A DNA stretch of 64,000 nt from Flagellimonas nanhaiensis (GCF_003382275.1 NZ_QTJX01000002.1:434001-498000); one strand, 5' to 3'; counted from the stretch's first letter, positions 37,860-47,893 are shown. A program made the numbers and translations. The notes: generated from the letters alone by a model not told the origin.

Positions 37860-39497
37860 TTATTTCTTAAAAAATTGTAAAAGGCTCAATGTGGAGCTAT
37901 CATGTTTGCCAATTTCTGAATTTTCAATGTCATTCAGGATGTTTTTTGCCAGTTGTTTTCCCAGCTCAACACCCCATTGGTCATAACTGAAAATATTCCA
38001 GATAATTCCCTGAACAAAAATTTTGTGCTCGTACATGGCCACAAGGGCTCCCAAGTTTTTAGGGGTAAGTTTTTCTACTAAAATGGTATTGGTGGGTTTG
38101 TTCCCTTCAAATATTTTGTAAGGTAAAATGGAGTCCAAATCTTCTTTGGACAGGTTTTGACCCATCAACTCTTCTTTTACCTCTTCAGCGTTCTTTCCGT
38201 TCATTAGTGCTTCCGTTTGTGCAAAGAAGTTTGCCATAAGCTTGTTGTGGTGATCGACATCGCCATGCAAAGACTTTCTAAAGCCAATAAAATCTGAAGG
38301 AATAAGCTTTGTGCCTTGATGGATCAATTGAAAGAATGCATGCTGTGAATTGGTGCCTGGCTCTCCCCAGATAATGGTGCCAGTTTGGTAATTGGCACGG
38401 TTACCTTCCCTGTCCATACTTTTCCCATTGCTCTCCATAATTCCTTGTTGCAAATAGGCCGCAAATCTGTGCAAATATTGAGAATAGGGTATTATAGCCT
38501 CTGTTTCAGCTCCATAGAAATTATTGTACCAAACGCTCAACAAAGCCAGAACGACCGGTATGTTCTCTTCAAAATCGGTTTCCTTGAAATGCACATCCAT
38601 TTCATGTGCTCCTGATAACAAATCATCAAAGTTTTGATAGCCAATTGCCAAGGCTATGGAAAGGCCAACAGCACTCCAAAGTGAAAATCGTCCGCCTACC
38701 CAATCCCACATAGGAAATACATTTTCCTGAGAGATTCCAAATTCATCAATTTTGGAAAGGTTTGTGGAGACCGCTACAAAATGAGCAGCAATATGCTCTT
38801 CTGATGCTTCTTTTAAGAACCATTTTTTTATGGTAAGCGCATTGCTCAATGTTTCTTGGGTGGTAAAGGATTTGGAAACAATGATAAACAGCGTTGTTTC
38901 TGGATCTAGTTCTTTGAGCACCTCCTGCACATGATCGCCATCAACATTGCTCACAAAATGAACCTTTAAATGGTTTTTATAGAACTTTAATGCTTCTGTG
39001 ACCATTACAGGACCAAGGTCTGACCCTCCTATACCTATATTCACGATATCGGTAAAAGGTTTTCCTGTATATCCCTTTTTTGTTCCTGAAATCACGGAAT
39101 CTGAAAAGGATTTAATCTTCTGTTTGACCTCCTGAACCTCTTTGACAACGTTCTTTCCGTCCACAAGTACCTCCTCCGCACTTTTTGATCTTAAGGCTGT
39201 ATGCAATACCGCTCTACCTTCCGTCTGATTGATCAGATCTCCTTGGAAGTAACTTGAAATGGCATCTTTTAATCCGACTTCATTGGCCAAGTTTACTAGA
39301 AGAGCAAGTGTTTCGTCGGTAATTATATTCTTTGAATAGTCTACCAGAAACTCCTTCCACTGAATAGAAAAACGTTCCCCTCTTGTTGGGTCAGTTGCAA
39401 ATAAATCCCTTAAATGCTTATTTTGGTTTTGTTCGTAGTGGTCTAATAGGTTTTTCCAGGATTGGGTCTTTGTTGGGTTGATTTTGGGTAGTGCCAT
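37860..39497 (-). CDS. pgi: Glucose-6-phosphate isomerase
   Basis: This 545-residue cytoplasmic enzyme interconverts glucose-6-phosphate and fructose-6-phosphate in glycolysis and gluconeogenesis. Family signatures include [17 protein letters not shown] (about 150), [61 protein letters not shown] (with the catalytic His) and the C-terminal [13 protein letters not shown] with Lys. The length is normal. It is the last gene of a tight minus-strand run and starts 1 nt after the M23 peptidase stop. Confidence 0.97.
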   Translation of the reverse strand: MALPKINPTKTQSWKNLLDHYEQNQNKHLRDLFATDPTRGERFSIQWKEFLVDYSKNIITDETLALLVNLANEVGLKDAISSYFQGDLINQTEGRAVLHTALRSKSAEEVLVDGKNVVKEVQEVKQKIKSFSDSVISGTKKGYTGKPFTDIVNIGIGGSDLGPVMVTEALKFYKNHLKVHFVSNVDGDHVQEVLKELDPETTLFIIVSKSFTTQETLSNALTIKKWFLKEASEEHIAAHFVAVSTNLSKIDEFGISQENVFPMWDWVGGRFSLWSAVGLSIALAIGYQNFDDLLSGAHEMDVHFKETDFEENIPVVLALLSVWYNNFYGAETEAIIPYSQYLHRFAAYLQQGIMESNGKSMDREGNRANYQTGTIIWGEPGTNSQHAFFQLIHQGTKLIPSDFIGFRKSLHGDVDHHNKLMANFFAQTEALMNGKNAEEVKEELMGQNLSKEDLDSILPYKIFEGNKPTNTILVEKLTPKNLGALVAMYEHKIFVQGIIWNIFSYDQWGVELGKQLAKNILNDIENSEIGKHDSSTLSLLQFFKK

Positions 39498-39498
39498 T

Positions 39499-40776
39499 TT
39501 ACTGGTTAAGCGTTACTAAGTTTTCTTCGGGTTCGGTTGCCGGTTCTATATATTCAATACAGTCCAGTTGTTCCTTTAAAGGTTCTATGTAGGTCAGATA
39601 TCCCGTTTTTATTGAATCTGCAATGGGTTCAGCAGCTGGCAATTTTTCACGAAGTGGATCCACTTGCCGTCCGTTCTTCCAAAATCTATAGCATACATGG
39701 GGGCCTCCGGTATTCCCGGTCATTCCTACCCAACCAATTACATCACCTTGCCTAACAAATTCACCTCTCTTTACCTTTTGTCTTTTCATATGTAGGTATT
39801 GAGTGCTATAGGTGCCGTTATGCCTGATCTTTACGTATTTTCCATTCCCGCCACGTCTGGTAGACTCGGTAACCGTTCCATCTGCAGTGGCAATGATCGG
39901 GGTTCCTATTGGGGCCGCATAGTCCGTTCCTTTATGTGGTCTTACCTTGTAGCCGTAGTAGGCTATCCTACGTTTTAGGTTGTACCTTGAAGACAATCTG
40001 TAGCCAAATTTTATTGGGGCCCTTAAAAATGTACTTCTCAGATTATTGGCCTCATCATCAAAATAATCCAGAATATTCTTTAAGGAATCTGTTACATATG
40101 GAAAAGCGTAAACAGGCTTGCCTTTATGCTCAAAAAGTGCAGCTTTAATCGGTCCACGACCTGCATATACCGAATCATTAATAAAACGCTCATCGTAAAT
40201 AACCTTGAATCGGTCGCCTCTTTCCAACCTGAAGAAATCAATGGTCCAGGCATAGATTTCCGAAAGGTCTATGGTAACGTTATAGTCAACCCCAAGACTA
40301 TCCAAAGTCTGGGAAAGGTTGTTGTGGATTACTCCCGCGACTTCACGCTCCACGTATTTTACCTTCCTTTTACTTTTGTAGGCCACAACGCTATCACGAA
40401 GATCTACCACGGTGTAGTTGATCCTATCATTTTCATAAATGAAAACCTCAGCTACTTCTGATGTGTCTTTAGATTTAAGGATAACATAGGGCTTGCCAAC
40501 CTGTATTTTCCTTACATCAAAAGTATCCTTAAAATTTTCTGAAACGGTAGTGATTTTTGGATAGTCCACCTTGTTCTTGAGCATGAGCTCACCAAAGCTA
40601 TCACCCCTGCGTACGGTATCGTGAACCACCTTAAACTCGTCCAAATTAAACCCAAAATGGGTCACTATTGGTTTTTCAATTGGTTCTGCCTGTACCAAGT
40701 CTTCAACCAGTACCTTGTCCTGTTTGCACGATACAAAAACAGTAAGTGCCAAGATTGCCCCAAAAATTCTTCGCAT
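39499..40776 (-). CDS. M23-family peptidoglycan endopeptidase lipoprotein
   Basis: This 425-residue protein has a lipoprotein-like signal ([17 protein letters not shown]). The N-terminal region carries domain repeats as in MepM-type proteins ([15 protein letters not shown]…). The C-terminal LytM/M23 domain has zinc and catalytic motifs: [14 protein letters not shown] (His-x3-Asp), [22 protein letters not shown] (His) and [16 protein letters not shown] (in which the usual HLHFE-type His appears as HVCY). It should cut peptide cross-links in the cell wall, acting in the periplasm. It lies 10 nt after the dioxygenase-family gene in the same operon. Confidence 0.88.
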   Translation of the reverse strand: MRRIFGAILALTVFVSCKQDKVLVEDLVQAEPIEKPIVTHFGFNLDEFKVVHDTVRRGDSFGELMLKNKVDYPKITTVSENFKDTFDVRKIQVGKPYVILKSKDTSEVAEVFIYENDRINYTVVDLRDSVVAYKSKRKVKYVEREVAGVIHNNLSQTLDSLGVDYNVTIDLSEIYAWTIDFFRLERGDRFKVIYDERFINDSVYAGRGPIKAALFEHKGKPVYAFPYVTDSLKNILDYFDDEANNLRSTFLRAPIKFGYRLSSRYNLKRRIAYYGYKVRPHKGTDYAAPIGTPIIATADGTVTESTRRGGNGKYVKIRHNGTYSTQYLHMKRQKVKRGEFVRQGDVIGWVGMTGNTGGPHVCYRFWKNGRQVDPLREKLPAAEPIADSIKTGYLTYIEPLKEQLDCIEYIEPATEPEENLVTLNQ

Positions 40777-40786
40777 TGTTGAATTT

Positions 40787-41749
40787 CTACTTATTTGCCG
40801 GATTGAAAATATGGTCTACCCACTGTTTTCCCCACGTATCCAGCTCGTTTTCCGTGTACAAAGTTGGGAAAAATATTATTTTTTGAAAACTCGGTGGCAA
40901 AAACTCTTTCCAGTTAGTGCCTCCGGTGGCGTCAACCTCTTTGTTTTCCTTTGCCAAATATCTATACGCAGACCCCATGTGCATTAAAGGCCAATTGACA
41001 TTGGCATTGACATCCAAGTCCTTTAATCCCTTGATCAGTTCCTCGTTTTTCCTTGATTCTTCCGGTAATTGAAGGTATTTATGGTAAATGGTGTTCTTTT
41101 TTAGCTGATTTGCTATCCTTAAAAGTCGAGGGGTGTACCTAATCTCAAATTGTTTTAAGGTTAGCGTCTTTTCACCTGTCTTGAGATCTGTTGCTCCTTT
41201 TTTCCAATAAATATGCTCGTACAGCTCTTCTATATCATTGTTCTCTGAAAAAGATTCCCTCTCGGTATGATGCACCAAATTTTCCAAAGGGGTGGCATAG
41301 ATTTCAATCATCCTATATTGAGCCGACTGGAAACCACTTGCAGGCAAAAGCGCCATTCTATATCGAAGAAACTGTTCGCGTTCCATTCCACGAATCATAA
41401 TACTGAACGAAGAAATAAGAGCTTTAAAGTAATTGTTGATTCGATTTACTTTTTCAACAAAAAAACCTACATCCTGCGACCTATCATCAACAATTTGTTT
41501 TTGCTCGTGCAATATCAACTTAAAGTAAAGCTCCGTAATTTGATGGTACATGATGAAAATCTCTTCATCGGGGAAATGTGTTCGGGGCACTTGAATACTC
41601 AATAAGGTATCCAAATGTATGTAGTCCCAATAAGTTAGATAACGTTGATACAGCAGTCCATCAAGGTAAGAACTAAGGTCCTGGCCAGAATTTTTGTATT
41701 TCTCCTCTAGTTTGTTGATTTGGGAGGAAATCCGTTCATCGTTCTTCAT
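40787..41749 (-). CDS. Tryptophan 2,3-dioxygenase family protein
   Basis: This 320-residue protein has the family landmarks: EEIFIMYHQITELYFKLILHE (substrate-pocket helix, near 60), LLPASGFQSAQYRMIEI (Ser-Gly-Phe-Gln with Arg) and, toward the C-terminus, LMHMGSAYRYLAKEN with a candidate haem-ligand His, followed by ATGGTNWKEFLPPSF. Classic tryptophan dioxygenases open tryptophan to N-formylkynurenine. No kynureninase or other kynurenine gene is in the window, so substrate specificity is inferred. It begins 3 nt after the DUF3108 gene and is followed closely by the M23 gene. Confidence 0.88.
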   Translation of the reverse strand: MKNDERISSQINKLEEKYKNSGQDLSSYLDGLLYQRYLTYWDYIHLDTLLSIQVPRTHFPDEEIFIMYHQITELYFKLILHEQKQIVDDRSQDVGFFVEKVNRINNYFKALISSFSIMIRGMEREQFLRYRMALLPASGFQSAQYRMIEIYATPLENLVHHTERESFSENNDIEELYEHIYWKKGATDLKTGEKTLTLKQFEIRYTPRLLRIANQLKKNTIYHKYLQLPEESRKNEELIKGLKDLDVNANVNWPLMHMGSAYRYLAKENKEVDATGGTNWKEFLPPSFQKIIFFPTLYTENELDTWGKQWVDHIFNPANK

Positions 41750-41752
41750 CCA

Positions 41753-42535
41753 CTATTCTTTCATTATAATTTTAAATTGGTTCCTTAGTCCATTATACCC
41801 ATCTAAATCGGCCTTCAACGACCCCACCGCCAAGTCGGCCTTGATACGGATTGGAATTTTGTTCAAATCGTTGGATACCCAAAGGGTAAGACTTTCTTGT
41901 TCTTTAAAAACCCTACCGGACTGAACCACGGGCCTAAATTTAAGACATTCTACCTTGCCAAACTTGGTCCGGATTATTTCTTTGCCCAAATATTTTAGTT
42001 TGAACTGGAAGACTCCATCATCATCAAATAGCATGTCCAAATCAATGGATTCCCCAACTTCAAATCCATCTAGATTATAATTGTTTCTGAGATGGTAACT
42101 GGCCGAAAGTAGGTCCTGGATACGGTCATCCACGGCAATATCCATTTGTGTACCGTTCTTGTTGTCCTTTAAAACGGCCTTGTCCTCATCATAATAGAAA
42201 TCGATTTCAATATCCTTGGTATATCCCCCTTCATAAATCTTTCTGATAAAGCGGTATGGTTTTCCATCCCTTCTGCCAAAATAGCTTTCGTAGGTATCAT
42301 CAACCTTAAAGAAAATGCTGGCAAAGCCAGTTGTGCGGCCTCTGCCCACAACATGATAGACGGGAATACTATCCAAATTTTTGGAGCTTAAATGCAAAGT
42401 AGCATAGCTTGCATTCAAGAATCCATAGTGAATTCTGAATTTCAGCCATTCCCCAGATTTAAATGCCGGCTTGAAACTTTGGGACATTGCCGGTATTGTC
42501 ATCAGTAATATTAAAACAACAAAAGCCTTTTTCAT
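41753..42535 (-). CDS. DUF3108-family exported protein
   Basis: This 260-residue protein has signal peptide MKKAFVVLILLMTIPAMSQS. The start at 42535 is preferred over an ATG at 42571 that lacks signal character. The mature domain begins KSGEWLKFRIHYGFLNASYATL and continues VGRGRTTGFASIFFKVDDTYESYF, the typical DUF3108 beta-barrel pattern. A role in the outer-membrane or lipid area is suspected for the family but not defined. It is the first gene of the run toward pgi (1-10 nt gaps), and a terminator-like hairpin lies upstream. Confidence 0.88.
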   Translation of the reverse strand: MKKAFVVLILLMTIPAMSQSFKPAFKSGEWLKFRIHYGFLNASYATLHLSSKNLDSIPVYHVVGRGRTTGFASIFFKVDDTYESYFGRRDGKPYRFIRKIYEGGYTKDIEIDFYYDEDKAVLKDNKNGTQMDIAVDDRIQDLLSASYHLRNNYNLDGFEVGESIDLDMLFDDDGVFQFKLKYLGKEIIRTKFGKVECLKFRPVVQSGRVFKEQESLTLWVSNDLNKIPIRIKADLAVGSLKADLDGYNGLRNQFKIIMKE

Positions 42536-42630
42536 AAGCGGTTTAAATTCATGTAAAGTTACTAAAATCACGTTCTGAGGCTGAGGGTTTACAATTACTT
42601 AAACAAATCTTGTTCCAAAATAGTATACAA

Positions 42631-42660
42631 AAAAAGCCCAGTTGTTGAACTGGGCTTTTC
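42631..42660. terminator. Terminator-like hairpin, bidirectional
   Basis: AAAAGCCCAGTT and AACTGGGCTTTT pair perfectly (42632-42659) around GTTG. The run of A/T allows use on either strand. It can end the patatin/uvrC transcript on the minus strand. Confidence 0.8.
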
Positions 42661-42849
42661 CTAAATAACCAACCAAACTTTAAATTATGAAAAACCAATA
42701 CTTAAAGTTATAAGGGAACCACCCCTTATTAATCGTAAATATACAGCAAGGTTTTGTAGGAAAATAAGTTTTTAACGGACTTTAACTATACGCACTTCCA
42801 TATCAGCTTTTTTAGTAATTCCTTAAGAAAATCTCTTTGGAAAAAATCC
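42661..42849. other. Intergenic stretch with leader-like sequence
   Basis: On the plus strand a purine-poor ACCAACCAAAC tract precedes ATGAAAAACCAATACTTAAA, which stops after eight codons (42687-42713). A small hairpin TAAGGG/CCCTTA follows (42711-42728). It resembles the start of a lost TBDR-type gene or a leader peptide; I see no downstream plus-strand gene for it to control. Confidence 0.3.
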
Positions 42850-45114
42850 TTAAAACCAATATCCAACACTAAAGAAGATGTTTCCATCATTGACCTCTGG
42901 AGACCATGAATAGTAAATTTGTATGGGGCCAATGAAGGATTCAAGTCCGTATCCAACACCATACCCGGAAAAGCTTGGTTCTTTGAACCAATCCCCTGTT
43001 CTAAAAAGGTCATCGGCCACATTGGCAAAATTTGCAGAGAACATGAGATGGTTCTTTGGGGCAAATTGATAATCCAATTTTCCAAAGGCCTTTACGTAGC
43101 TGTTACCCGGCAAGCTCAAGAAATCATATCCAAAGAACGGAACAAAGTTGTTGACAAAATCGTTTCCAAAACCTCCTAGGATAAAATCGAATGAAGTTAC
43201 GCTTGAGGTCCCCAGTTTTATTCCCCCTTCTGTTTCTAGGTTCAACGTTAAATCCCCAATCAAGGGAAAAGCTGTACCCATTCTGGCCTTTCCTACCGAG
43301 AACTCCCTGAAGTTTTCATTAAAATCCGATGAGAATAAATATAAGTGCAGGTCACTGTCAAAAAATACTCCTTTTGTTGGAAAATACTTGTCGTCATAGG
43401 TGTCCAAGGTTATTTTGCCATAGGCACTGAAATAATTGGAATCCTCAAAATAAGTCCTCCCCGAAGATGAAGGCAGAATACTTTCTGGAACATCTCCTGA
43501 GGTCTGGTTCAATGTTCTTGTACTGTATCTTAAAAGTTTATGCTCCGCTCCAAGAGTAATGGCAAACTCTTCCCGCAAAACTGTCTGCAGGTAAACCCGA
43601 TTGGTCCAGTCCGTGACATCCAAGCTTATTTCACTGATGTTGGGATCATTGGGCACATCAAAATTGGATTGGATGAGACCATAATCTACTTCGCCATCAA
43701 AATTGGTCAAAGTTGAATTCACCCCGAAGCTCCAATAATACCCCTTGTCCATATAGTACTGCATGTTGTACCTTACATGATCTCCCAAGATAAAATCAAA
43801 AGAGGCTACGTCATCTTTTAATAGAAAGTTCTTTTTGGTGAGATTGATCAATGCAGCACTTTTATAAAGGTCATCATAGTGGGCCGAAACCTTTAAAAAC
43901 ATTTTGGTCGGGTTCTCTTGTAGCTTCAGAATCAAGTCGGTTCCCAATCCATTAGATACCAACTCGTATCGGATTGCCTTAAAGTTCCCAGTGGCAGATA
44001 AGTTGTTCATGCCCTGCTTTAATTCTTCAAATGACACTTTTTCGGCCAGGTTGAGTCGTAGTTTTCCTTTTATGTAGCCTCGGGTGTATCTGTCGTTCCC
44101 CTTAAGGATCAATCTGTTTATGGTAAGGCTGTCCTGTACTTTTATTCTTTTTTTTGATGGCCATGCGTGACTTTGTCTTTGGGCAATTTTCTGCAACTCG
44201 GGCATCTTGGTCAGTGCCCCAACTTCCCCACTGGCAACAATTTCCTCTCCACGGTCAAAATCTATGACTGAGAATTCATCAATATCGGGCCTTATATAGA
44301 CATCCGTTTGTTTTGCCTTTACCTTCATGTCCTTAACCGTCCTGTAGTTATTGATCTGAAGCAAAATTTCTGTTGCGGAACCCAGGGCCTCTCGAGTGGA
44401 GAGGTTATGCTGAACATCTACGCCAATAATCAAATCTGCCCCCAATTCTCTTACTTGATCAATAGGATAATTGTTCACTACGCCACCATCAATTAAAATC
44501 ATACCATCAATTTCTGAAGGTTCAAAAAGAGATGGAAAAGTACCACTCGCCATAATGGCTTCCGGAAGGTATCCTCCATCCATCAATATTTCCTCACCGG
44601 TTTCAACATTGGTGGCAATACATAAAAAAGGGATGGGCAATTTTTTGAAGTCCTGGATATCTTTTACGTGAAATAACAGTCGGACCAACTCATTGTATAT
44701 ATTTTGCCCTCCCGAAATCCCCTGCGGAATAGATACATTAAAATCTGTAAAGGGAAGGGTTATGGCATAACGTTCAGAATCTTCCTTTTCATAAAAGGTT
44801 TTTGCTCCTCTGGGAACATTGTCCTGGATCATCCCTGCAAAATCCGTTACTCTGAAAATGGAATCCAGTTCCCGGGCCGAGTACCCTGAAGCATAGAGTG
44901 CTCCAACAATAGCGCCCATGCTTGTACCTCCAACATAATCAACTTTTATTCCCGCTTCTTCTATTACCTTGAGCGCTCCTATATGGGCCAACCCCTTGGC
45001 ACCACCACCACTCAGGACAAGGCCTACTTTGGGCGGATTTTCATCATGGCCCGTTTGGGACCATCCAAGAACTCCCAAAAACAGAAATGCCAATAAAGGA
45101 ACTATTTTGCTCAT
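42850..45114 (-). CDS. Patatin-like phospholipase with POTRA/Omp85 barrel
   Basis: This 754-residue protein has a signal peptide (…GVLGWSQT). The patatin domain (about residues 29-320) has the oxyanion loop LVLSGGGAKGLAHIGALK, the nucleophile GGTSMG (Ser65) and the Asp of LIDGGVVNNYP. A POTRA-like segment follows (about 330-400: LTINRLILKGNDRYTRGYIK), then a 16-strand-type Omp85 surface-antigen barrel ending in FFSVGYWF. This is the RssA/PlpD-like type V autotransporter layout, where the lipase is carried to or across the outer membrane. It starts 10 nt after uvrC. Confidence 0.93.
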   Translation of the reverse strand: MSKIVPLLAFLFLGVLGWSQTGHDENPPKVGLVLSGGGAKGLAHIGALKVIEEAGIKVDYVGGTSMGAIVGALYASGYSARELDSIFRVTDFAGMIQDNVPRGAKTFYEKEDSERYAITLPFTDFNVSIPQGISGGQNIYNELVRLLFHVKDIQDFKKLPIPFLCIATNVETGEEILMDGGYLPEAIMASGTFPSLFEPSEIDGMILIDGGVVNNYPIDQVRELGADLIIGVDVQHNLSTREALGSATEILLQINNYRTVKDMKVKAKQTDVYIRPDIDEFSVIDFDRGEEIVASGEVGALTKMPELQKIAQRQSHAWPSKKRIKVQDSLTINRLILKGNDRYTRGYIKGKLRLNLAEKVSFEELKQGMNNLSATGNFKAIRYELVSNGLGTDLILKLQENPTKMFLKVSAHYDDLYKSAALINLTKKNFLLKDDVASFDFILGDHVRYNMQYYMDKGYYWSFGVNSTLTNFDGEVDYGLIQSNFDVPNDPNISEISLDVTDWTNRVYLQTVLREEFAITLGAEHKLLRYSTRTLNQTSGDVPESILPSSSGRTYFEDSNYFSAYGKITLDTYDDKYFPTKGVFFDSDLHLYLFSSDFNENFREFSVGKARMGTAFPLIGDLTLNLETEGGIKLGTSSVTSFDFILGGFGNDFVNNFVPFFGYDFLSLPGNSYVKAFGKLDYQFAPKNHLMFSANFANVADDLFRTGDWFKEPSFSGYGVGYGLESFIGPIQIYYSWSPEVNDGNIFFSVGYWF

Positions 45115-45124
45115 ATCCTTTTGA

Positions 45125-46915
45125 TCAATGAAAGGTGTTATATATTTTCTTTGCCTTTGCCATACCTACAGATTCAGCAAGGCTCTCAATGGTTGCTTCC
45201 TTTATCCGTTTAACTGACTTAAAACTTTTCAACAACTGCTCGGCCGTCTTTTTTCCAATTCCGTCAATATTTTCCAATTCGGAATTTATGGCCCCCTTAC
45301 TTCTTTTGTTTCGGTGGTGGGTAATTCCAAATCTGTGGGCCTCGTTCCTAAGTTGCTGAATCACCTTCAAGCTTTCCGATCTTTTATCCAAATATAACGG
45401 TATGGGGTCTTCTGGAAAATAGATTTCCTCTAACCTTTTGGCTATCCCCACTATTGCTATTTTACCTCGAAGGCCCAAAACATCCAAACTTTTTAAGGCA
45501 GAGGACAATTGACCCTTGCCACCATCTATGACGATAAGCTGAGGTAGGGGCTCCCCTTCGTTCAAAAGCCTGCTATATCTCCTAAAGACCACTTCCTCCA
45601 TGCTCGCAAAATCGTCTGGTCCCTCAACAGTTTTTATATTGAAATGTCGGTAATCCTTTTTTGATGGCTTTCCGTCTTTAAAGACAACACAGGCAGCCAC
45701 AGGGTTGCTTCCTTGAATATTAGAATTGTCGAAACATTCAATATGGGTTGGCTCCTCTGAAAGGCGAAGGTCGGCCTTCATTTGAGCCATGAGTCTTTTG
45801 GTGTGTCTGTCAGGATCGGTAATCTTAATCTGTTTGAGCCTGTCTTGTCTATAGAACCTGGCATTTCTTTCAGACAGTTCCAAAAGCCTTTTCTTATCCC
45901 CTAATTTGGGAAGGGCAATCTTAAGATTTTCCTCCACCACAACTGGAAAAGGCAAGTAGATTTCTCTAGACATGGATTTGAAACGTTGCCGGATTTCTAT
46001 GATTGCCAATTGTAATAGTTCTTCATCGGTCTCATCCAGCTTTTTTCGAATTTCCATGGTGTGGGACCTCACAATGGACCCATGGGAAAGCTGCAAAAAA
46101 TTTACGTAGCCATGGGTCTCATCTGAAATAATGGTGAACACATCAACATTGTTGATCTTTGGATTTACCACAGTGGACTTGGCCTGATAGTTTTCCAGAA
46201 TCTCTATTTTATCCTTTATTCTCTGGGCCTTTTCAAATTCCATTGCATCCGCCATTTCCTTCATCTGCAATCGAAATGACTGTAGGGAGCTCTTAAAGTT
46301 TCCTTTGATGATCTGTCTTATATCCTCGATCTGGCCGTGGTAATCTTTTTCACTTTGCAAACCTTCACAGGGTCCCAAACAATTGCCCAAATGAAACTCC
46401 AGGCACACCTTGTATTTCCCTGAGGCTACTTTTTCTTTAGAAAGATCATAATTGCAGGTCCTTAAGGGATAAAGACTTCGGACCAATTCCAACAATGTCC
46501 TAACCGTTTTCATACTAGTATAGGGGCCATAATATTCCGATCCATCCTTGATCAACTTACGGGTTGGGAAAACCCTTGGAAAGCGTTCGCTCTTAATACA
46601 GATCCATGGATAGGATTTGTCATCCTTCAACAATACATTATACCTAGGCTGTAGTTTTTTGATAAGATTGTTTTCCAGCAACAGGGCATCCGACTCAGTG
46701 GGCACCACAATATGTTTAATGCCATGTATCTTTTTTACCAGGACCCGGGTCTTGCCATACTCTTGTTTTTTGTTGAAATAAGAGGCTACCCTTTTTTTTA
46801 GGTTTTTGGCCTTGCCCACATACAAGATTATTCCATCGTCATCAAAAAACTGATACACCCCAGGTGAACTCGGAAGTGTACTTATTTGAACGTTAATGGA
46901 TGAATCTTTGGACAT
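45125..46915 (-). CDS. uvrC: UvrC subunit of the excision nuclease
   Basis: This 596-residue protein makes both incisions in UvrABC nucleotide-excision repair. In order: an N-terminal GIY-YIG domain (PGVYQFFDDDGIILYVGKAKNLKKRV), Cys-rich loop residues (CLEFHLGNCLGPCEGL), the UVR motif for UvrB contact (EFEKAQRIKDKIEIL), the RNase-H-like endonuclease domain (ECFDNSNIQGSNPVA, LIVIDGGKGQLSSAL), and a C-terminal helix-hairpin-helix pair (IDGIGKKTAEQLL). Length is normal. The patatin gene follows 10 nt later. Its promoter should lie in the 280-nt gap to the small plus-strand gene. Confidence 0.97.
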   Translation of the reverse strand: MSKDSSINVQISTLPSSPGVYQFFDDDGIILYVGKAKNLKKRVASYFNKKQEYGKTRVLVKKIHGIKHIVVPTESDALLLENNLIKKLQPRYNVLLKDDKSYPWICIKSERFPRVFPTRKLIKDGSEYYGPYTSMKTVRTLLELVRSLYPLRTCNYDLSKEKVASGKYKVCLEFHLGNCLGPCEGLQSEKDYHGQIEDIRQIIKGNFKSSLQSFRLQMKEMADAMEFEKAQRIKDKIEILENYQAKSTVVNPKINNVDVFTIISDETHGYVNFLQLSHGSIVRSHTMEIRKKLDETDEELLQLAIIEIRQRFKSMSREIYLPFPVVVEENLKIALPKLGDKKRLLELSERNARFYRQDRLKQIKITDPDRHTKRLMAQMKADLRLSEEPTHIECFDNSNIQGSNPVAACVVFKDGKPSKKDYRHFNIKTVEGPDDFASMEEVVFRRYSRLLNEGEPLPQLIVIDGGKGQLSSALKSLDVLGLRGKIAIVGIAKRLEEIYFPEDPIPLYLDKRSESLKVIQQLRNEAHRFGITHHRNKRSKGAINSELENIDGIGKKTAEQLLKSFKSVKRIKEATIESLAESVGMAKAKKIYNTFH

Positions 46916-47197
46916 AAAACCAACAGAAGTTACGCTATTAACAAAAGTAAATCTTATTTATAGTGTATTCACCCAAAATTAACGGATAAGGGTTTTGCCT
47001 TGATGATCAACTAACCAAGCTCAATGCAAAAAACATATATAGCTAGTAATCATCGTGTTAACCAAAGGAAAGGTTAAATGTTACGTAAAAAATGTTAAAC
47101 AGCTGCTAAAAAAGATGTATTTCATCGATAAAAAATGCATTTCATGGTGAATTTTTCAATTCTTTTACCTACATTTAACCGTATAAATACAATTCTT
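46916..47197. other. Divergent intergenic region between uvrC and a small membrane peptide gene
   Basis: AT-rich, with an inverted repeat TTAACC-N8-GGTTAA (47058-47077) and another GTTAA unit near 47093. TACATTTA at 47170-47177 resembles a -7 box on the plus strand. The repeat sits close to the divergent promoters, but its role is unknown. Confidence 0.4.
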
Positions 47198-47284
47198 ATG
47201 GAAAACTATGTTATCGTTTTGGGAATGTATTTGATTTTGATGTTGTTCTTCAAAATCTTTTTCGCTGTATCAACCAGGGAGTAA
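47198..47284 (+). CDS. Single-helix membrane microprotein (28 residues)
   Basis: An ATG opens a 28-codon frame (MENYVIVLGMYLILMLFF…) ending …AVSTRE then TAA. Nearly all of it (about residues 4-24) is one hydrophobic membrane helix, followed by a short polar tail. A -7-like TACATTTA lies 20 nt upstream and the 5-formyl-THF cyclo-ligase gene starts 45 nt downstream. The helix-plus-polar-tail composition is unlikely for random AT-rich DNA, but the call rests on sequence character alone. Possible role: partner of a larger membrane protein. Confidence 0.45.
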   Translation: MENYVIVLGMYLILMLFFKIFFAVSTRE

Positions 47285-47329
47285 TCCCCAACGCGCCCCA
47301 AAACACACCCCAAAATCTTTCAACATCCA

Positions 47330-47893
47330 ATGTTGAAGCATGAATTAAGAAAAAAATACAGAAATCTGAGAACTGATTTAACCAGTTCAAAAATATCAGA
47401 TTACAGTATAACCTTAGCAAATCATGTACTTAGAATCCCTATTTGGGATTTTTTTTATTTCCACACCTTTTTAAGCATCCAAGAGAACAAAGAAGTTGAT
47501 ACCCTGCCATTGATCACTATGCTTCAAGGAAAAGATAAGCATGTGGTTGTCCCCAAGGTAAGTGGGGTTAACACTATGGACAACTATCTTTTAACAGACA
47601 GTACGGTTTTAAGAAAAAACAAATGGAATATTCCGGAGCCAGAAGATGGCATCCCTATTCCTGAAGAAAAAATAGACGTAGTCTTTATTCCACTTATGGC
47701 CTTTGACATGGAAGGAAACAGAGTTGGCTACGGAAAAGGATTCTACGATACTTTCTTGAGCAAGTGCAGGGAAGATGTTATAAAAATCGGTTTGTCGTTT
47801 TTTGAACCCGAGAAAAATCCAATAACGGATGTGAGCCAAAGCGACGTTAAGCTAAACTATTGCGTGACTCCCAATAAGGTCTATGAGTTTTGA
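47330..47893 (+). CDS. 5-formyltetrahydrofolate cyclo-ligase
   Basis: This 187-residue cytoplasmic enzyme converts 5-formyl-THF to 5,10-methenyl-THF with ATP, in one-carbon folate salvage. The N-terminal basic helix (RKKYRNLRTDL) and the C-terminal signature VFIPLMAFDMEGNRVGYGKGFYDTFLSKC are diagnostic, the latter including the ATP-binding GYGKGFYD loop. Length is standard. It is the only plus-strand core gene in this stretch and may be co-transcribed with the 28-residue membrane peptide upstream. Its 3' end overlaps lspA by 13 bp, convergently. Confidence 0.93.
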   Translation: MLKHELRKKYRNLRTDLTSSKISDYSITLANHVLRIPIWDFFYFHTFLSIQENKEVDTLPLITMLQGKDKHVVVPKVSGVNTMDNYLLTDSTVLRKNKWNIPEPEDGIPIPEEKIDVVFIPLMAFDMEGNRVGYGKGFYDTFLSKCREDVIKIGLSFFEPEKNPITDVSQSDVKLNYCVTPNKVYEF

